Assembly (NCBI RefSeq): GCF_041821045.1
Contig: NZ_JBGUAW010000001.1
Span: forward strand, 186,001 to 250,000
Direction: 5' to 3'
Source of the DNA: Thiohalorhabdus sp. Cl-TMA
Lineage (GTDB): Bacteria; Pseudomonadota; Gammaproteobacteria; Thiohalorhabdales; Thiohalorhabdaceae
DNA length: 64,000 nucleotides
The notes beneath the pieces were generated by a model, which saw only the letters and a program-made list of their open reading frames with translations, ran no database searches and had not been told where the DNA came from. Shown in pieces: positions 21,006 through 30,164 of this stretch. The position numbers and the translations under genes are program-made. How positions within the stretch are numbered: the first letter of the stretch is position 1; each line of letters begins with the position of its first letter.

Positions 21006-21878
21006 TCAAACGGTGAGGTATTCCAGCACGATCCCCGCGAACACCGCCCCGCCCAGCCACTGGTTGTTGAGGAACGCCCGCAGGCACGGTCCCCGCTCCC
21101 GGCCGCGGATCAGCCAGTGCTGGTAGAGGCCGAAGCCCACCGCGCCGAGCAGGCCCAGGGCGTACCAGAGGCCGAAGCCCGCCAGATACCCGACCACCGC
21201 CATCAGCGTTAGGGCGGCCACCTGGTTCGCCGCCACCGCCACCCGGTCCCAGGTGCCGAACAGGATGGCCGTGGAGCGGATGCCGATCTCCAGGTCGTCG
21301 GGCCGGTCCTCCATGGCATACATGGTGTCGTAGGCGATGGTCCAGAAGATGTTGGCCGCCAGCAGGGTCCAGGCCAGCGCGGGGACCTGGTGCTGCACCG
21401 CGGCGAAGGCCATGGGAATGCCCCACCCGAAAGCGATCCCCAGGTAGGCCTGGGGCATGTGGGTAAAGCGCTTGAAGAAGGGATAGGTGGCGGCGAGCAC
21501 CGCCCCCACCAGGGCCAGGGCGATGGTCAGGCGGTTCAGGGTCAGCACCAGGGTGAAGGCCGCGAGACAGAGCACAATGAACAAGGCAACCGCCTCGGCG
21601 GGCCGCACCTCGCCGCTTGCCAACGGTCGCTGGGCGGTGCGCTGCACGTGCGGGTCGAGCTCGCGGTCGGCGAAGTCGTTGATGACGCAGCCCGCCGAGC
21701 GCATGAGCAGGGTCCCGAGCACGAAGATGGCGACGATGGCGGCGGGCGGGCCGCCGGCTCCGGCGATCCACAGCGCCCAGAGGGTTGGCCAGAGCAGCAG
21801 CAGCGTGCCGATGGGCCGGTGCAGGCGCATCAGGCGGGTATAGGCGCCCAGCTTGGCGGTCAGTCGGGCGGTGGACAT
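21006..21878 (-). CDS. ubiA: 4-hydroxybenzoate octaprenyltransferase
   Basis: Integral-membrane prenyltransferase that attaches the polyprenyl tail to 4-hydroxybenzoate. The first Asp-rich motif is NDFADRELD, followed by TAQRPLASGEV; the second is AMEDRPDDLEIG. Around eight hydrophobic segments fill the 290 residues. Its start lies 19 bp inside ubiC, so expression is coupled to chorismate lyase. Confidence 0.96.
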   Translation of the reverse strand: MSTARLTAKLGAYTRLMRLHRPIGTLLLLWPTLWALWIAGAGGPPAAIVAIFVLGTLLMRSAGCVINDFADRELDPHVQRTAQRPLASGEVRPAEAVALFIVLCLAAFTLVLTLNRLTIALALVGAVLAATYPFFKRFTHMPQAYLGIAFGWGIPMAFAAVQHQVPALAWTLLAANIFWTIAYDTMYAMEDRPDDLEIGIRSTAILFGTWDRVAVAANQVAALTLMAVVGYLAGFGLWYALGLLGAVGFGLYQHWLIRGRERGPCLRAFLNNQWLGGAVFAGIVLEYLTV

Positions 21879-22393
21879 AGCGCCTCCATGGCCGGTAGGA
21901 AAACCTCCCCGACCAGTAACCGGCCCGGCCCGACTTGGTGCAAGGAACGGCGCGCCCAGAGGGAACCCTCCGCAGCGGAAACCGGCGCCGCCTCCAGGCG
22001 GAGGCGCTCCGCGCCCGCACCCGGCTCGAACAGCCGGTCCCCCAGCGGGTATTCCCCGGGGTCCGACAGGGCGCCTTCGGGGATCCAGCTGCGCGCGAAC
22101 ACCACCTCCTGCCCGCGGCAGAGCAGCCAGACTTCCCGCTGCAGCACCGGACTGCCGGCGGGTACACGCAGCAGATCCGCCTCCTCCCGGGGCAGGAGGA
22201 TGGAAAAGCGGCGGTGGATGCGCAGGCCGAATCCCTCGGGGCAGGCCGCGCGCAGGGCCCGGGTCAGGGAGCCGCTGCAGGCCAGCCAGGCCCGGAGCCG
22301 GCGGTCCGGCGTCTCTTCCCCGAGCGTCTCGGGAGCCCGCCAGGGCCCCTGGGTGGGGAACAGGCCGGTATCAGTGGGAAAGGGGTCGTCCAT
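21860..22393 (-). CDS. ubiC: Chorismate pyruvate-lyase
   Basis: Converts chorismate to 4-hydroxybenzoate and pyruvate, the first ubiquinone-specific step. 177 residues. LREVWLLC-type context (VLQREVWLLCRGQ), VFARSWIP and the C-terminal VGEVFLPAM correspond to conserved UbiC segments. The gene precedes and overlaps ubiA, the usual order. The family is poorly conserved, so context carries weight. Confidence 0.88.
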   Translation of the reverse strand: MDDPFPTDTGLFPTQGPWRAPETLGEETPDRRLRAWLACSGSLTRALRAACPEGFGLRIHRRFSILLPREEADLLRVPAGSPVLQREVWLLCRGQEVVFARSWIPEGALSDPGEYPLGDRLFEPGAGAERLRLEAAPVSAAEGSLWARRSLHQVGPGRLLVGEVFLPAMEALCPPPD

Positions 22394-22451
22394 GGTCGGG
22401 GGTCTCGCCGGCGGATCGCAGCGGTGATTCTAGCGCAGCCGGCCATTTGCG

Positions 22452-23125
22452 TCAGGTGCCGGAGTCGCCGGCGTCCAATCGGCGGTACTGTACAGCCTCG
22501 GCGATGTGGGCCTGACCGATGCGGTCCGTCTCCGCCAGGTCGGCAATGGTGCGGGCCAGCTTGAGGATGCGGTGATAGGCCCGGGCGGAGAGCCCCAGGT
22601 GCTTGCTGGCGGTCTCCAGGAAGGCGAGCCCCTCCTCGTCCGGGCGGCAATGCGCCTCAACGCCCTTGGCGCCGAGGGCGGCGGCGGGCGCACCGAGCCG
22701 TTCAAGCTGACGGTGGCGGGCCCCCTCGACCCGGGCGCGCACGGTGGTGCTGTCCTCCTCGACGGTGCCCTGGCCGGGCCGCAAGTCCTCCACGGGAAGC
22801 GCCGGGACCTCAAGCTGCAGATCGATGCGATCCAGGAGCGGGCCGGAGAGGCGACCCCGGTAGCGCTGCACCTGCGCGGGGGTGCAGGTGCAGGCATGCC
22901 GGGCGTCCCCGAGGTGCCCGCATGGGCACGGGTTCATGGCCGCCAGGAGCTGGAACCGGGCGGGAAAGCGCGTGGTGCCGCGTGCCCGGGCGATGGTCAC
23001 CTCTCCGGTCTCCAGCGGCTCGCGCAGGGCTTCCAGGGTGCGGCGGTCGTATTCGGGAAGCTCGTCGAGGAACAGCACCCCCCGGTGCGCCCGCGTGATT
23101 TCGCCTGGACGGGGCGGGCTGCCGC
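22452..23125 (-). pseudogene. comM: comM (yifB) 3' fragment, split by the Tn7-like element
   Basis: Encodes the C-terminal part of the Mg-chelatase-like AAA+ helicase ComM. The fragment starts at the transposon junction with SGSPPRPGEI and includes HRGVLFLDELPE (Walker B), MNPCPCGHLGD and the C-terminal Mg_chelatase_C region. Removing the element and one copy of GCCGC rejoins it in frame with 43725-44564 as LVGGGSPPRPGEI, giving about 502 residues, normal for ComM. ComM is a branch-migration helicase that helps integrate DNA during natural transformation, so the insertion should inactivate it. Confidence 0.95.
23121..23125. repeat. Target-site duplication GCCGC, left copy
   Basis: The 5 bp directly before the element's terminal TGT. 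The identical GCCGC follows the terminal ACA at the other end (43725-43729). Five-bp duplications are characteristic of Tn7-like transposition. Confidence 0.93.
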
Positions 23126-23256
23126 TGTAAATTACAAAAGAAATTGACACTCCGGCAGATCATATCAAGGACTTAGGTGAAAAATTTATAAAAGAAATTG
23201 ATATTATTCCAAAAGGAGTTGACACTGGATTAAATTTTACAAAAGTTGGTGCAACT
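23126..23256. repeat. Left end with four TnsB-site-like repeats
   Basis: Four related ~21-bp units with the core (A/T)ACAAAAGAAATTGACACT or variants: 23131-23151, 23185-23205, 23206-23226 and 23235-23256. The first abuts the terminus, the second and third are tandem, and the fourth is most diverged. This spaced arrangement on the left resembles Tn7, where TnsB binds such repeats. Confidence 0.8.
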
Positions 23257-23273
23257 GAGTTGTGGTCCGAAGT

Positions 23274-23975
23274 ATGCCCAAGCGGAAGATCTTGCGGAAC
23301 TACCGAAGCGTCACCGGCATATCCCTCAACCGGGGGGAGGGCCGGGTATCGGCTTACGAGTCCACCCTGGAACGGGACCTGATGACTGCTCTTGAGTTCG
23401 ATCTGGGCTTCGGGGTCGAGACCTACGAGGAGCAGCCGGTGGTGATCGAGTACACCAAGCCTGATGGTGCCCGCGGACGGTACACCCCGGACATTCTCAT
23501 TAAATATAGGGCCGCCGGGGGCGGGGCGCGTCAACCCGGCAAGCTGGTGGAGGTCAAATATTCCGATGAGCTCAAGGAGAAGTGGGCGGAGCTTGAGCCC
23601 CGCTTCGCCGCCGCCCGGGCCTATGCGGAAGCGCAAGGCTGGACGTTCGAGGTCCTGACCGAGCTAGAGATCCGGACCCCGTACTTCAAGAACGTGAAGT
23701 TCCTCCTGCCCTACAGGCAAATGGAATGTGACGACGCGTTAATGGAGGCCGTGGCCGAGGCACTCGCCGGCCTCGGCCAGTCCACGCCCAAGGCGCTAGT
23801 GGCGTCGGTCTCGCCCCATTGGCGGGTCCAGGGAGAGGCGGTGGCCGCCCTTTGGTGCCTCGCCGCCCGCCGGGCAATCGCTTTGGACCTCTCGGTGCCC
23901 GTGACGATGAAGAGCCCCATTGAACTGGCCGAAGGCTGGCGGGAGCGGTTGGACTGGGAGGAAGATTTGGGATGA
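23274..23975 (+). CDS. tnsA: TnsA-type transposon endonuclease
   Basis: TnsA makes the 5'-strand cuts that free a Tn7-like element, giving cut-and-paste movement. 233 residues from the ATG at 23274. The restriction-enzyme-like triad is visible: Glu in YESTLERDLM, Asp in YTPDILIKY, and Glu/Lys in VEVKYSD. A C-terminal helical domain follows. It begins 17 bp after the last left-end repeat and its stop overlaps tnsB by 4 bp, so the transposition genes form one operon. Possible autoregulation by TnsB binding next to the promoter is inference. Confidence 0.9.
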   Translation: MPKRKILRNYRSVTGISLNRGEGRVSAYESTLERDLMTALEFDLGFGVETYEEQPVVIEYTKPDGARGRYTPDILIKYRAAGGGARQPGKLVEVKYSDELKEKWAELEPRFAAARAYAEAQGWTFEVLTELEIRTPYFKNVKFLLPYRQMECDDALMEAVAEALAGLGQSTPKALVASVSPHWRVQGEAVAALWCLAARRAIALDLSVPVTMKSPIELAEGWRERLDWEEDLG

Positions 23976-25885
23976 CCACGCTGACCGATCTCAATCCGGG
24001 TCGCAGGATCAAATGGCGAGGGCATTTCTACCGGGTCCGGGAACTCGTCACCCCGTCCAAGCTCCTGGTGGAGAACGCCAGTACGGGCGAGACTAAGGTG
24101 CTGAGCGTCTCGGACCTGCAAGATATAGCCCCTGAAGAGGAAGAAGCAGAGGCGACGGAGGGACCACCGGACCTTGCCACCTTGCACGACAAGGACTGGA
24201 AGGTCGCCAAGGAGCGTTTCGAGGCGATCCGGCCGCTTCTGGAGCTGGAGAAGCGGACTCGGGCCGATGTAAAAGCGCGGGCCGCAGAAACAGGGTGCTC
24301 GCCGGAATCCCTTTATCGGTGGATGCGTCTCCATCAGGAGGCCGGAGTCGTCGCCGCCCTTGCCCCCAAATCGCGCTCAGGCGGCGAAGGGAAAAGCCGC
24401 CTCAGCCCGGAGGTGGAAGCGCTCCTGACGGACACACTCGAAGAGGTGTACCAGAAGCCCCGCCGGCCCAGCGTCCAGCATACATGCAGGGAAGTGCTGC
24501 GACGCTGCCGTAACGCCGGGCTCGAAGCGCCCCACCCCAACACGGTCCGAAACCGGATCGCCCAGCTAAGCGAGCGGGAAAAGATGAAGAGGCGCGAGGG
24601 CACCAAGGCAGCCCGGGAGAGGTTCGCCCCGAAGCCCGGCCGGCATCCGGAGGCCGGGGAACCCCTTGGGGTCGTCCAGATCGACCATACCAAGCTGGAT
24701 ATCACCCTCGTGGACGATCTCGATCGCCGTCCGGTGGGTCGCCCCTGGCTCACCCTGGCCATTGATATCTACAGTCGCATGATCGTTGGGTTTTACCTTT
24801 CCTTTGACCCGCCCAGTGCCGAGTCTGTGGGCCTGTGTCTCAGCCAGGCGATACTCCCCAAGGACCAATGGCTCGCAGAGCGGGAAATCGATGCCGAATG
24901 GCCTGTTCAGGGAGTAATGAGCAAGATCCAGTCGGACAACGCCCGGGAGTTCCGGAGCGTCATGCTGGAGAGCGCCTGTAAGAATTACGGAATCGACATC
25001 GAATGGCGCCCCGTTTACCGCTCTGACTACGGCGCTTACGTGGAGCGGTTCTTCCGGACGCTCAATGCCGAACTCCATAACCTTCCTGGCACTACAAAGT
25101 CGAGCGTGGCGGAAAAGCGCGATTACGAACCTGATCGGGAAGCGTTCATGTCACTGACCGAGTTCGAGACCTGGCTGGGACGTTTGATCACCCAGGTCTA
25201 CCATGAGGAGGTGCATACCGAGTTGGGTATGCCTCCGGTCCGGATGTATATCCGAGGCATATTCGGTGACGACGATACCCCAGGGCGGGGAATCGCGCCG
25301 GTACCTACTGATACCCAGCGCCTGCGCCTGAGTTTTACGCCCCTTTTCGAGCGGACCGTCCAGTCCTACGGGATCACGCTCGACAAGATCCACTACTATC
25401 ACGATGTCCTGCGCCGTTGGATCCATGCCACGGATCCAGATAACCCGAAGGAAAAGCGGAAGTTCCTGTTCCGTCGGGACCCTCGGGACATCAGCACGGT
25501 CTATTTCCTCGATCCAGAGGAGGATCGCTACTTCCCGATTCCCTACCGGGATGCCGGACGGCCTAGGATGAGCTTGTGGGAACTCCGGGAAGCGCGGAAA
25601 AGGGCTCAGGAGCTTTGGGGGCGGGCTGACGAGGATACGATCTTCGAGGCATACAACCAGCTCCGGGAGCTGGAGGAGCGGGCCCAGAAGGAGACCCGGA
25701 AGGCGCGCAGGAAGGCGCAGCGCCGCAGGGACTGGCGGCGGGCTGGTGAGGCTCCCGAATCGCTGGAATCCGAATCTCCTCCACCCAAGAGGGAGGCCCC
25801 CTCCGCTGAGGCTGAGGAGGAGGACGAGGATGTGATCGAGCCCTTCGACGAGGTGGAAATTCGCAGCAATGACAATAGGGACTGA
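23972..25885 (+). CDS. tnsB: TnsB/TniA-type DDE transposase
   Basis: 637-residue Mu/rve-family integrase. N-terminal helix-turn-helix DNA-binding segments (SPESLYRWMRLHQE region) precede the catalytic core. The DDE residues are Asp in VQIDHTKLD (about 237), Asp in IQSDNAREF (about 322) and Glu in YVERFFRTL (about 357), with the expected 35-residue D-E spacing. A mu-type C-terminal beta-barrel and a charged, Glu/Arg-rich tail follow; the tail is where TnsB usually contacts TnsC. TnsB joins the 3' ends to target. It overlaps tnsC by 17 bp. Confidence 0.95.
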   Translation: MTTLTDLNPGRRIKWRGHFYRVRELVTPSKLLVENASTGETKVLSVSDLQDIAPEEEEAEATEGPPDLATLHDKDWKVAKERFEAIRPLLELEKRTRADVKARAAETGCSPESLYRWMRLHQEAGVVAALAPKSRSGGEGKSRLSPEVEALLTDTLEEVYQKPRRPSVQHTCREVLRRCRNAGLEAPHPNTVRNRIAQLSEREKMKRREGTKAARERFAPKPGRHPEAGEPLGVVQIDHTKLDITLVDDLDRRPVGRPWLTLAIDIYSRMIVGFYLSFDPPSAESVGLCLSQAILPKDQWLAEREIDAEWPVQGVMSKIQSDNAREFRSVMLESACKNYGIDIEWRPVYRSDYGAYVERFFRTLNAELHNLPGTTKSSVAEKRDYEPDREAFMSLTEFETWLGRLITQVYHEEVHTELGMPPVRMYIRGIFGDDDTPGRGIAPVPTDTQRLRLSFTPLFERTVQSYGITLDKIHYYHDVLRRWIHATDPDNPKEKRKFLFRRDPRDISTVYFLDPEEDRYFPIPYRDAGRPRMSLWELREARKRAQELWGRADEDTIFEAYNQLRELEERAQKETRKARRKAQRRRDWRRAGEAPESLESESPPPKREAPSAEAEEEDEDVIEPFDEVEIRSNDNRD

Positions 25886-26756
25886 GCCAGCCCATGATCA
25901 TCTGAATGCCGATGCCCGGGAGGCTCTTGAGCTTCCGTCAGAAGAGCGCATCCGGATCGTGCAGCAGGCGCGGTGGATAGGCTATCCGCGGGCCAAGGAG
26001 GTCCTGGAAAAGCTTGAGGGGTTGCTTAACCATCCCCATAAGGCCCGCATGCCGAATATGCTCCTGGTCGGGGAGACCAACAACGGAAAGACGGTAATCG
26101 TCAATCGCTTTCTCGAAGGGCACCCGCCGGATGACAACCCTTCCGGCGAAGCGATTCACGTACCAGTTCTCTCCATCGAGGCGCCACCCACGCCCGATGA
26201 GGCCCGGTTCTACGATGAGATCCTTTACAAGCTGAATATTCCGTTCAGGAAGAGCGATCGAGTATCGAACAAAGCCCTTCAGGTTGAGAAGGTCTTCCGG
26301 TACGTGGGCCTCCGCATGCTCATCGTGGATGAGATTCACAACCTGCTAGCTGGCCATGAGAAGCGGCAGCGGCAATTCTTAAACGCCCTGAAATGGCTCA
26401 CCAATACCTTACAGATCCCCATTGTCGGCGTGGGTACGCCGGAGGCGACGGCGGCGCTGCGGGTGGATCCCCAGGTGCGCAACCGGTTCACGCCGATGGA
26501 GCTGCCCAAATGGGAGAATGACAAGGCGTTCCGGCGACTGCTAGCGAGCTTCGAGCGGACCCTGCCCCTGAAGTGGCCATCCAACCTCCACGAGCGGGAG
26601 TTGGCCCGCCGTCTCCATGCCCTGTCCGAAGGGACCATTGGCGAGCTGGCCGATTTGCTGGGGATGGCAGCCATCGAGGCGATCCGTGGCGGAGAGGAGT
26701 GCATTAATTCCCAGCTGGTAGGGGCTCTGGGTTGGACCCCGCCCTCCAAGCGTTGA
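25869..26756 (+). CDS. tnsC: TnsC/TniB-type AAA+ transposition regulator
   Basis: ATP-dependent regulator that bridges the TniQ-bound target to the TnsAB transposase. Walker A is LLVGETNNGKT near residues 65-75; Walker B is MLIVDEIHNLL near 150. The sensor-type segment VGVGTPEA follows. At 295 residues it is the compact TniB size, far shorter than TnsC of prototype Tn7 (about 555). Confidence 0.93.
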   Translation: MTIGTEPAHDHLNADAREALELPSEERIRIVQQARWIGYPRAKEVLEKLEGLLNHPHKARMPNMLLVGETNNGKTVIVNRFLEGHPPDDNPSGEAIHVPVLSIEAPPTPDEARFYDEILYKLNIPFRKSDRVSNKALQVEKVFRYVGLRMLIVDEIHNLLAGHEKRQRQFLNALKWLTNTLQIPIVGVGTPEATAALRVDPQVRNRFTPMELPKWENDKAFRRLLASFERTLPLKWPSNLHERELARRLHALSEGTIGELADLLGMAAIEAIRGGEECINSQLVGALGWTPPSKR

Positions 26757-26769
26757 GGAGGAACCGTAT

Positions 26770-28794
26770 GTGGGTGCCCGTGTCCTAGAATCATTCCTCT
26801 GGACCATCCATCCCAAACCTGCCCCAGATGAGCTCCTGTCCTCCTGGCTCATCCGCCTCGCCAAGGCGCATGGTCTTTCCCCTTTCACCTTCTGCAACCT
26901 GGAATGGCCAAATCGGCCGCTCTGGCGACGGGACCTGGACAGGACCGTCGATTCGGATTTCCTGCTCGAGCTGGCGGAGCGAACGGGAACGCCATTTGCT
27001 CGAGTGCAGGAAACCACCCTGGCCGCCTATGCGGGGTGTTTATTCGAGACCTTTAACCCCACGGGCCAAACCTTCGGCATCCTTCCACTAGGGGTCTTCC
27101 ACCGCCGCAGAAAGCGGCCGGGCCTCCAGTTCTGTCACCGTTGCCTGGCCGGGGATGGGGAGCCCTACCTCCGGCGGCGATGGCGGATGACCTTTGAAAC
27201 CATCTGCCCGGTGCACGAAGTGAGCTTATTGGCGGTCTGCCCAAGCTGTGCCCTACCCTTGCACCCGCATCTGGTGAAAGATCCTAGGCGGACATTGGCC
27301 GCCTGCTTTCATTGCGGGAGAGACCTGCGGGATACGGAGGAGGGCAAGATTGAGCCCATTTCCGAGGAGATCCTCTGGTTTCAGGCCCTTTTCGATGTCG
27401 GCCTGGATACGGGATGGGTAGAGCTTCCAGGCCAGGGAATCATCCCCGCCGTGGCCTTCAATCGGGGCGCCCACCAGATCGCTAACACCTTGTGCGACCC
27501 AAGATGCATAGGACTTAAGCACCTGATTGAGCAGGAAGTCGGGTTTAACCTGCCGCTGCCCGGGCAAGGCGAGGGGCAAGTGCACCTTCGTTACCTGAAT
27601 GTGGAGATACGACGTGGGCTATTCACTGGCGTAGGCTGGTTGTTGCGGGAGTGGCCGGACCGGTTCGTTCAGGCGTGTCGCCAGTCCGGAGTGCGCACCA
27701 CAGAGCTTGCCTACGACCTGCCCGACTTGCCCTTCTGGTACCAATCGGTCATCAAAGAACAGTTGCTTCCTGGCGCCTATTCGCTCTCCAGCGCGGAGGT
27801 CGATGCCGCAAAGGCCTGGCTGGTTGGCCAGGGGAAAGAGGGCACGAAGGAACAGCTTGGAAGCCTGTTGGGGGCCCGGAAGGCGGGGTTCGTTGCGGAG
27901 GCCCGTCCGGATGGGAACCTGGAGGCACCCGCGGGAATGCGGGAGTTAAAGAAGACAGGACTGCCGCCCCAGGCGGAAAGCCTTTTCCGGTTTTTGGTGA
28001 CGAAATGGGGTCGGAAGCGAATCCGGGAGGGGCATGCCATCCGGGCGCTGAATCGTGACATTGGAGGTCTGCTTAGCCTGGCCCGATGGTCCGGGGAAGG
28101 TCCCTGGCAATGGACCAAGGACATGCTGGCGCGATGGCAGCATGCATTGTTGGTAGAGCGAGCCCTCCGATCCTCTACCCGCTCCACTTACCTTGGAGCC
28201 GTACGAGGGTTACTGCAATACCTCAGGGGGAACAAGTGGCTTAGGCGGGTTATCCGGGAACGAACTGGAATGGCCTTGCAGTTGGGGCCTCGGGAGTTGG
28301 TTCGGAAGAAAGGCCTTTCCCAGGAGGATGGGAACAACCAGGACGGCTCTAGGAGGGTGTATCCGGAGAAATGGATCAACCTTATATCCGGTAAGCCTGG
28401 CCGGGCATCCATCCGGGGAGGCAACCTTACGGGCCGAAAGCGAGGGCCCATGTATTTGGGGCGCAGGTTTGCACCCAACTCTCAGCTCGGGACCCATCAT
28501 TGGTGCGATGAATGTGGCCGAAGGCTGGAAAAAGGAAGAGTAAAAGCTATCCATGAGGAGTGGGCCTATTGCCAAACCTGTTACGCTCGAATTTTTCGAA
28601 AGGTTGCATGCGAGAGGTGTGGAAAGACCGTCCGAACCCCCCATGGGCGGAAACCAGCTATATGCAAGGGTTGCCGCATCAAGGGAAGGCGGTGCATGCG
28701 GTGCCGGCGGCTGGTATCTCGGGCCGGAATGACCGTAATGGGGGGCGTGTTATGCGGGTCCTGCGCAAATACCGTACGGGCCATCGGCATATAG
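26770..28794 (+). CDS. tniQ: TniQ/TnsD-family target-selection protein 1, with C-terminal zinc ribbons
   Basis: 674 residues from a GTG behind GAGGAGGA. The N-terminal TniQ domain starts with PDELLSSWLIRLAKAHG. Its zinc motifs are FCHRC (about residue 121), CPVHE, CPSC and CFHCG. After a helical middle part, the last ~90 residues hold at least three more CxxC pairs (CDECG, CQTC, CERCG, CKGC, CMRC, CGSC), an extra zinc-ribbon array that ordinary TniQ lacks. The length fits a sequence-specific TnsD. It is the best candidate for recognition of comM, but the second TniQ could do this instead. Confidence 0.88.
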   Translation: MGARVLESFLWTIHPKPAPDELLSSWLIRLAKAHGLSPFTFCNLEWPNRPLWRRDLDRTVDSDFLLELAERTGTPFARVQETTLAAYAGCLFETFNPTGQTFGILPLGVFHRRRKRPGLQFCHRCLAGDGEPYLRRRWRMTFETICPVHEVSLLAVCPSCALPLHPHLVKDPRRTLAACFHCGRDLRDTEEGKIEPISEEILWFQALFDVGLDTGWVELPGQGIIPAVAFNRGAHQIANTLCDPRCIGLKHLIEQEVGFNLPLPGQGEGQVHLRYLNVEIRRGLFTGVGWLLREWPDRFVQACRQSGVRTTELAYDLPDLPFWYQSVIKEQLLPGAYSLSSAEVDAAKAWLVGQGKEGTKEQLGSLLGARKAGFVAEARPDGNLEAPAGMRELKKTGLPPQAESLFRFLVTKWGRKRIREGHAIRALNRDIGGLLSLARWSGEGPWQWTKDMLARWQHALLVERALRSSTRSTYLGAVRGLLQYLRGNKWLRRVIRERTGMALQLGPRELVRKKGLSQEDGNNQDGSRRVYPEKWINLISGKPGRASIRGGNLTGRKRGPMYLGRRFAPNSQLGTHHWCDECGRRLEKGRVKAIHEEWAYCQTCYARIFRKVACERCGKTVRTPHGRKPAICKGCRIKGRRCMRCRRLVSRAGMTVMGGVLCGSCANTVRAIGI

Positions 28795-28899
28795 GGGACG
28801 GCGCCATTATAGCGGCAATTGTGGTTTGGACTGAGCACCAGGATCGTAAACGTCAAAAAGGCACGAAGTGATCCGACAGTAAGACCTGAGGAGAGCAGC

Positions 28900-29013
28900 A
28901 TGTCTGACGGAGCAATTGTAATGCTGTTCGGAACCGTCATCCTAGGGGTTCTGGGCGCCGTGAGCATCATCGGTCAAGTCCGCCAGGCCCGTCGTGGTCG
29001 GGATAAAAAGTAG
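28900..29013 (+). CDS. 37-residue single-pass membrane protein
   Basis: ATG with a good ribosome-binding site (GAGGAGAGC). The peptide is one hydrophobic helix (IVMLFGTVILGVLGAVSIIG) followed by a basic tail rich in Arg and Lys. It lies 105 bp after tniQ. No family recognised. The clear RBS and membrane topology argue it is real; the function is unknown. Confidence 0.5.
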   Translation: MSDGAIVMLFGTVILGVLGAVSIIGQVRQARRGRDKK

Positions 29014-29032
29014 GCGCATAGGCGGCCATTAT

Positions 29033-29190
29033 GTGCTGTTATCTTTTGCTGGCGTGATCATCCTCTGGGGTACGCCCTGTCTTTTCGGCCCCAGAGCACC
29101 CGGCTCGGTGGGACCGGGGTTGGAGCCGGACTGTTGGGTCTGGCTGTAATGCTCTGGGTCAACCACCAGGCCAAGAAGCACAAATCCTGA
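29033..29190 (+). pseudogene. Probable frameshifted small membrane protein gene
   Basis: A GTG-started frame gives MLLSFAGVIILWGTP; a second frame ending at 29190 gives GVGAGLLGLAVMLWVNH and a basic tail. Together they would make a two-helix membrane protein like the 37-residue neighbour, but a frameshift near 29110-29120 separates them. No RBS is obvious, and the reading is tentative. Confidence 0.3.
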
Positions 29191-29464
29191 AGGTCAGGGT
29201 ATAGCCGGTTCGCCACCGCTCGCCGCCGGAGCCCTTGCTCGCAAATCCCCATCTCCCCCGTATGTTCCAATGACCTCGCCTTCCAATCGGCTCTGGCTCT
29301 AGGCCTCTGCTTTGGCCTGCTTTCCGGCTGAGCGGGACCGCCGTTGGGTACTCAAGAGAAATTCACGTCCACCGGAACCAGCCAGCCGAGCAGCCCAAAA
29401 GCCATGGGTGAGGCCGGGCCTCGATGCTATGGGTTGGGGGCGGCCAAGACCATAGCCCCAGACC

Positions 29465-29881
29465 CTAAAACTGTTGTACGGAAGACTCATATTCCCCGAT
29501 CGCAACAGCCTCAAAAGCGCAGAATAGGGCCATGTTAGTCTCCCAGCAGGATTTGGCGACCTCCAGGAGGTGGTGCACGTCGTTGGCGCCTCGGTGGGTG
29601 TAAATGCCCTTTGGTTGGCCGTTCCCGGGCCATCTGGTAAGCGGTGACGTCCCCACGGGCGAGGTCGACCAAGTACCTGAGGGCGTCATTCCCATCACTG
29701 TCTTCCTACCAAGCTGTCACAAGACCTCCTCGGTCACCTGGCGTGGGGGCAGCCCATGTTTCGCTAGGTAGGCTCGGGACAGGCCGTGCACCCCCTGGGC
29801 AGCGAGGTTCCAATCGGTCCAATCCTCAATACCGGTAAGGTTGATCAGGAAAGACCGGATGATTCCAGTGGTAAGGTCCAT
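29465..29881 (-). pseudogene. Decayed pair of small genes of unknown function
   Basis: On the minus strand, an ATG at 29879-29881 behind GAGGTGG opens a 54-codon frame (MDLTTGIIRSFLINLTG..., stop at 29717-29719). Fifteen bp later an ATG begins a second frame ending at 29465. The best protein-like reading of the second gene starts in one frame, passes through another (NDALRYLVDLARGDVTAYQ), then returns to the first (IYTHRGANDVHHLLEVAKSC). This implies a one-base loss near the start and a compensating change near 29605. The frame stays open but about 25-30 residues are scrambled. No family recognised. Flanks 29191-29464 and 29882-30164 hold nothing I can support. Confidence 0.4.
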
Positions 29882-30164
29882 CCATGCCACCTCGATGGGT
29901 TAGCTATGCTTTTCATCCAAGCTGGAAGCCTCACAGTCGAGGAAAAACATCACCATCCTTTCTTTTTGCAATATCTAGCAGGGGCTGTTCATCCCCTGAT
30001 TTTCTGTCCTGAACCCGTTACCCTCTACCCCCGTATCCCAACCACCACCAAGTGGAAAATGATGCGCCCAGGCCCGCTTTGTGTCCCGGTAGAATCCGGT
30101 TCCTCCGCAGGACAGTGAAGGACAAATAACCGGCGGCCCAAACCAACAGGAAGAAGGGTGGGAA

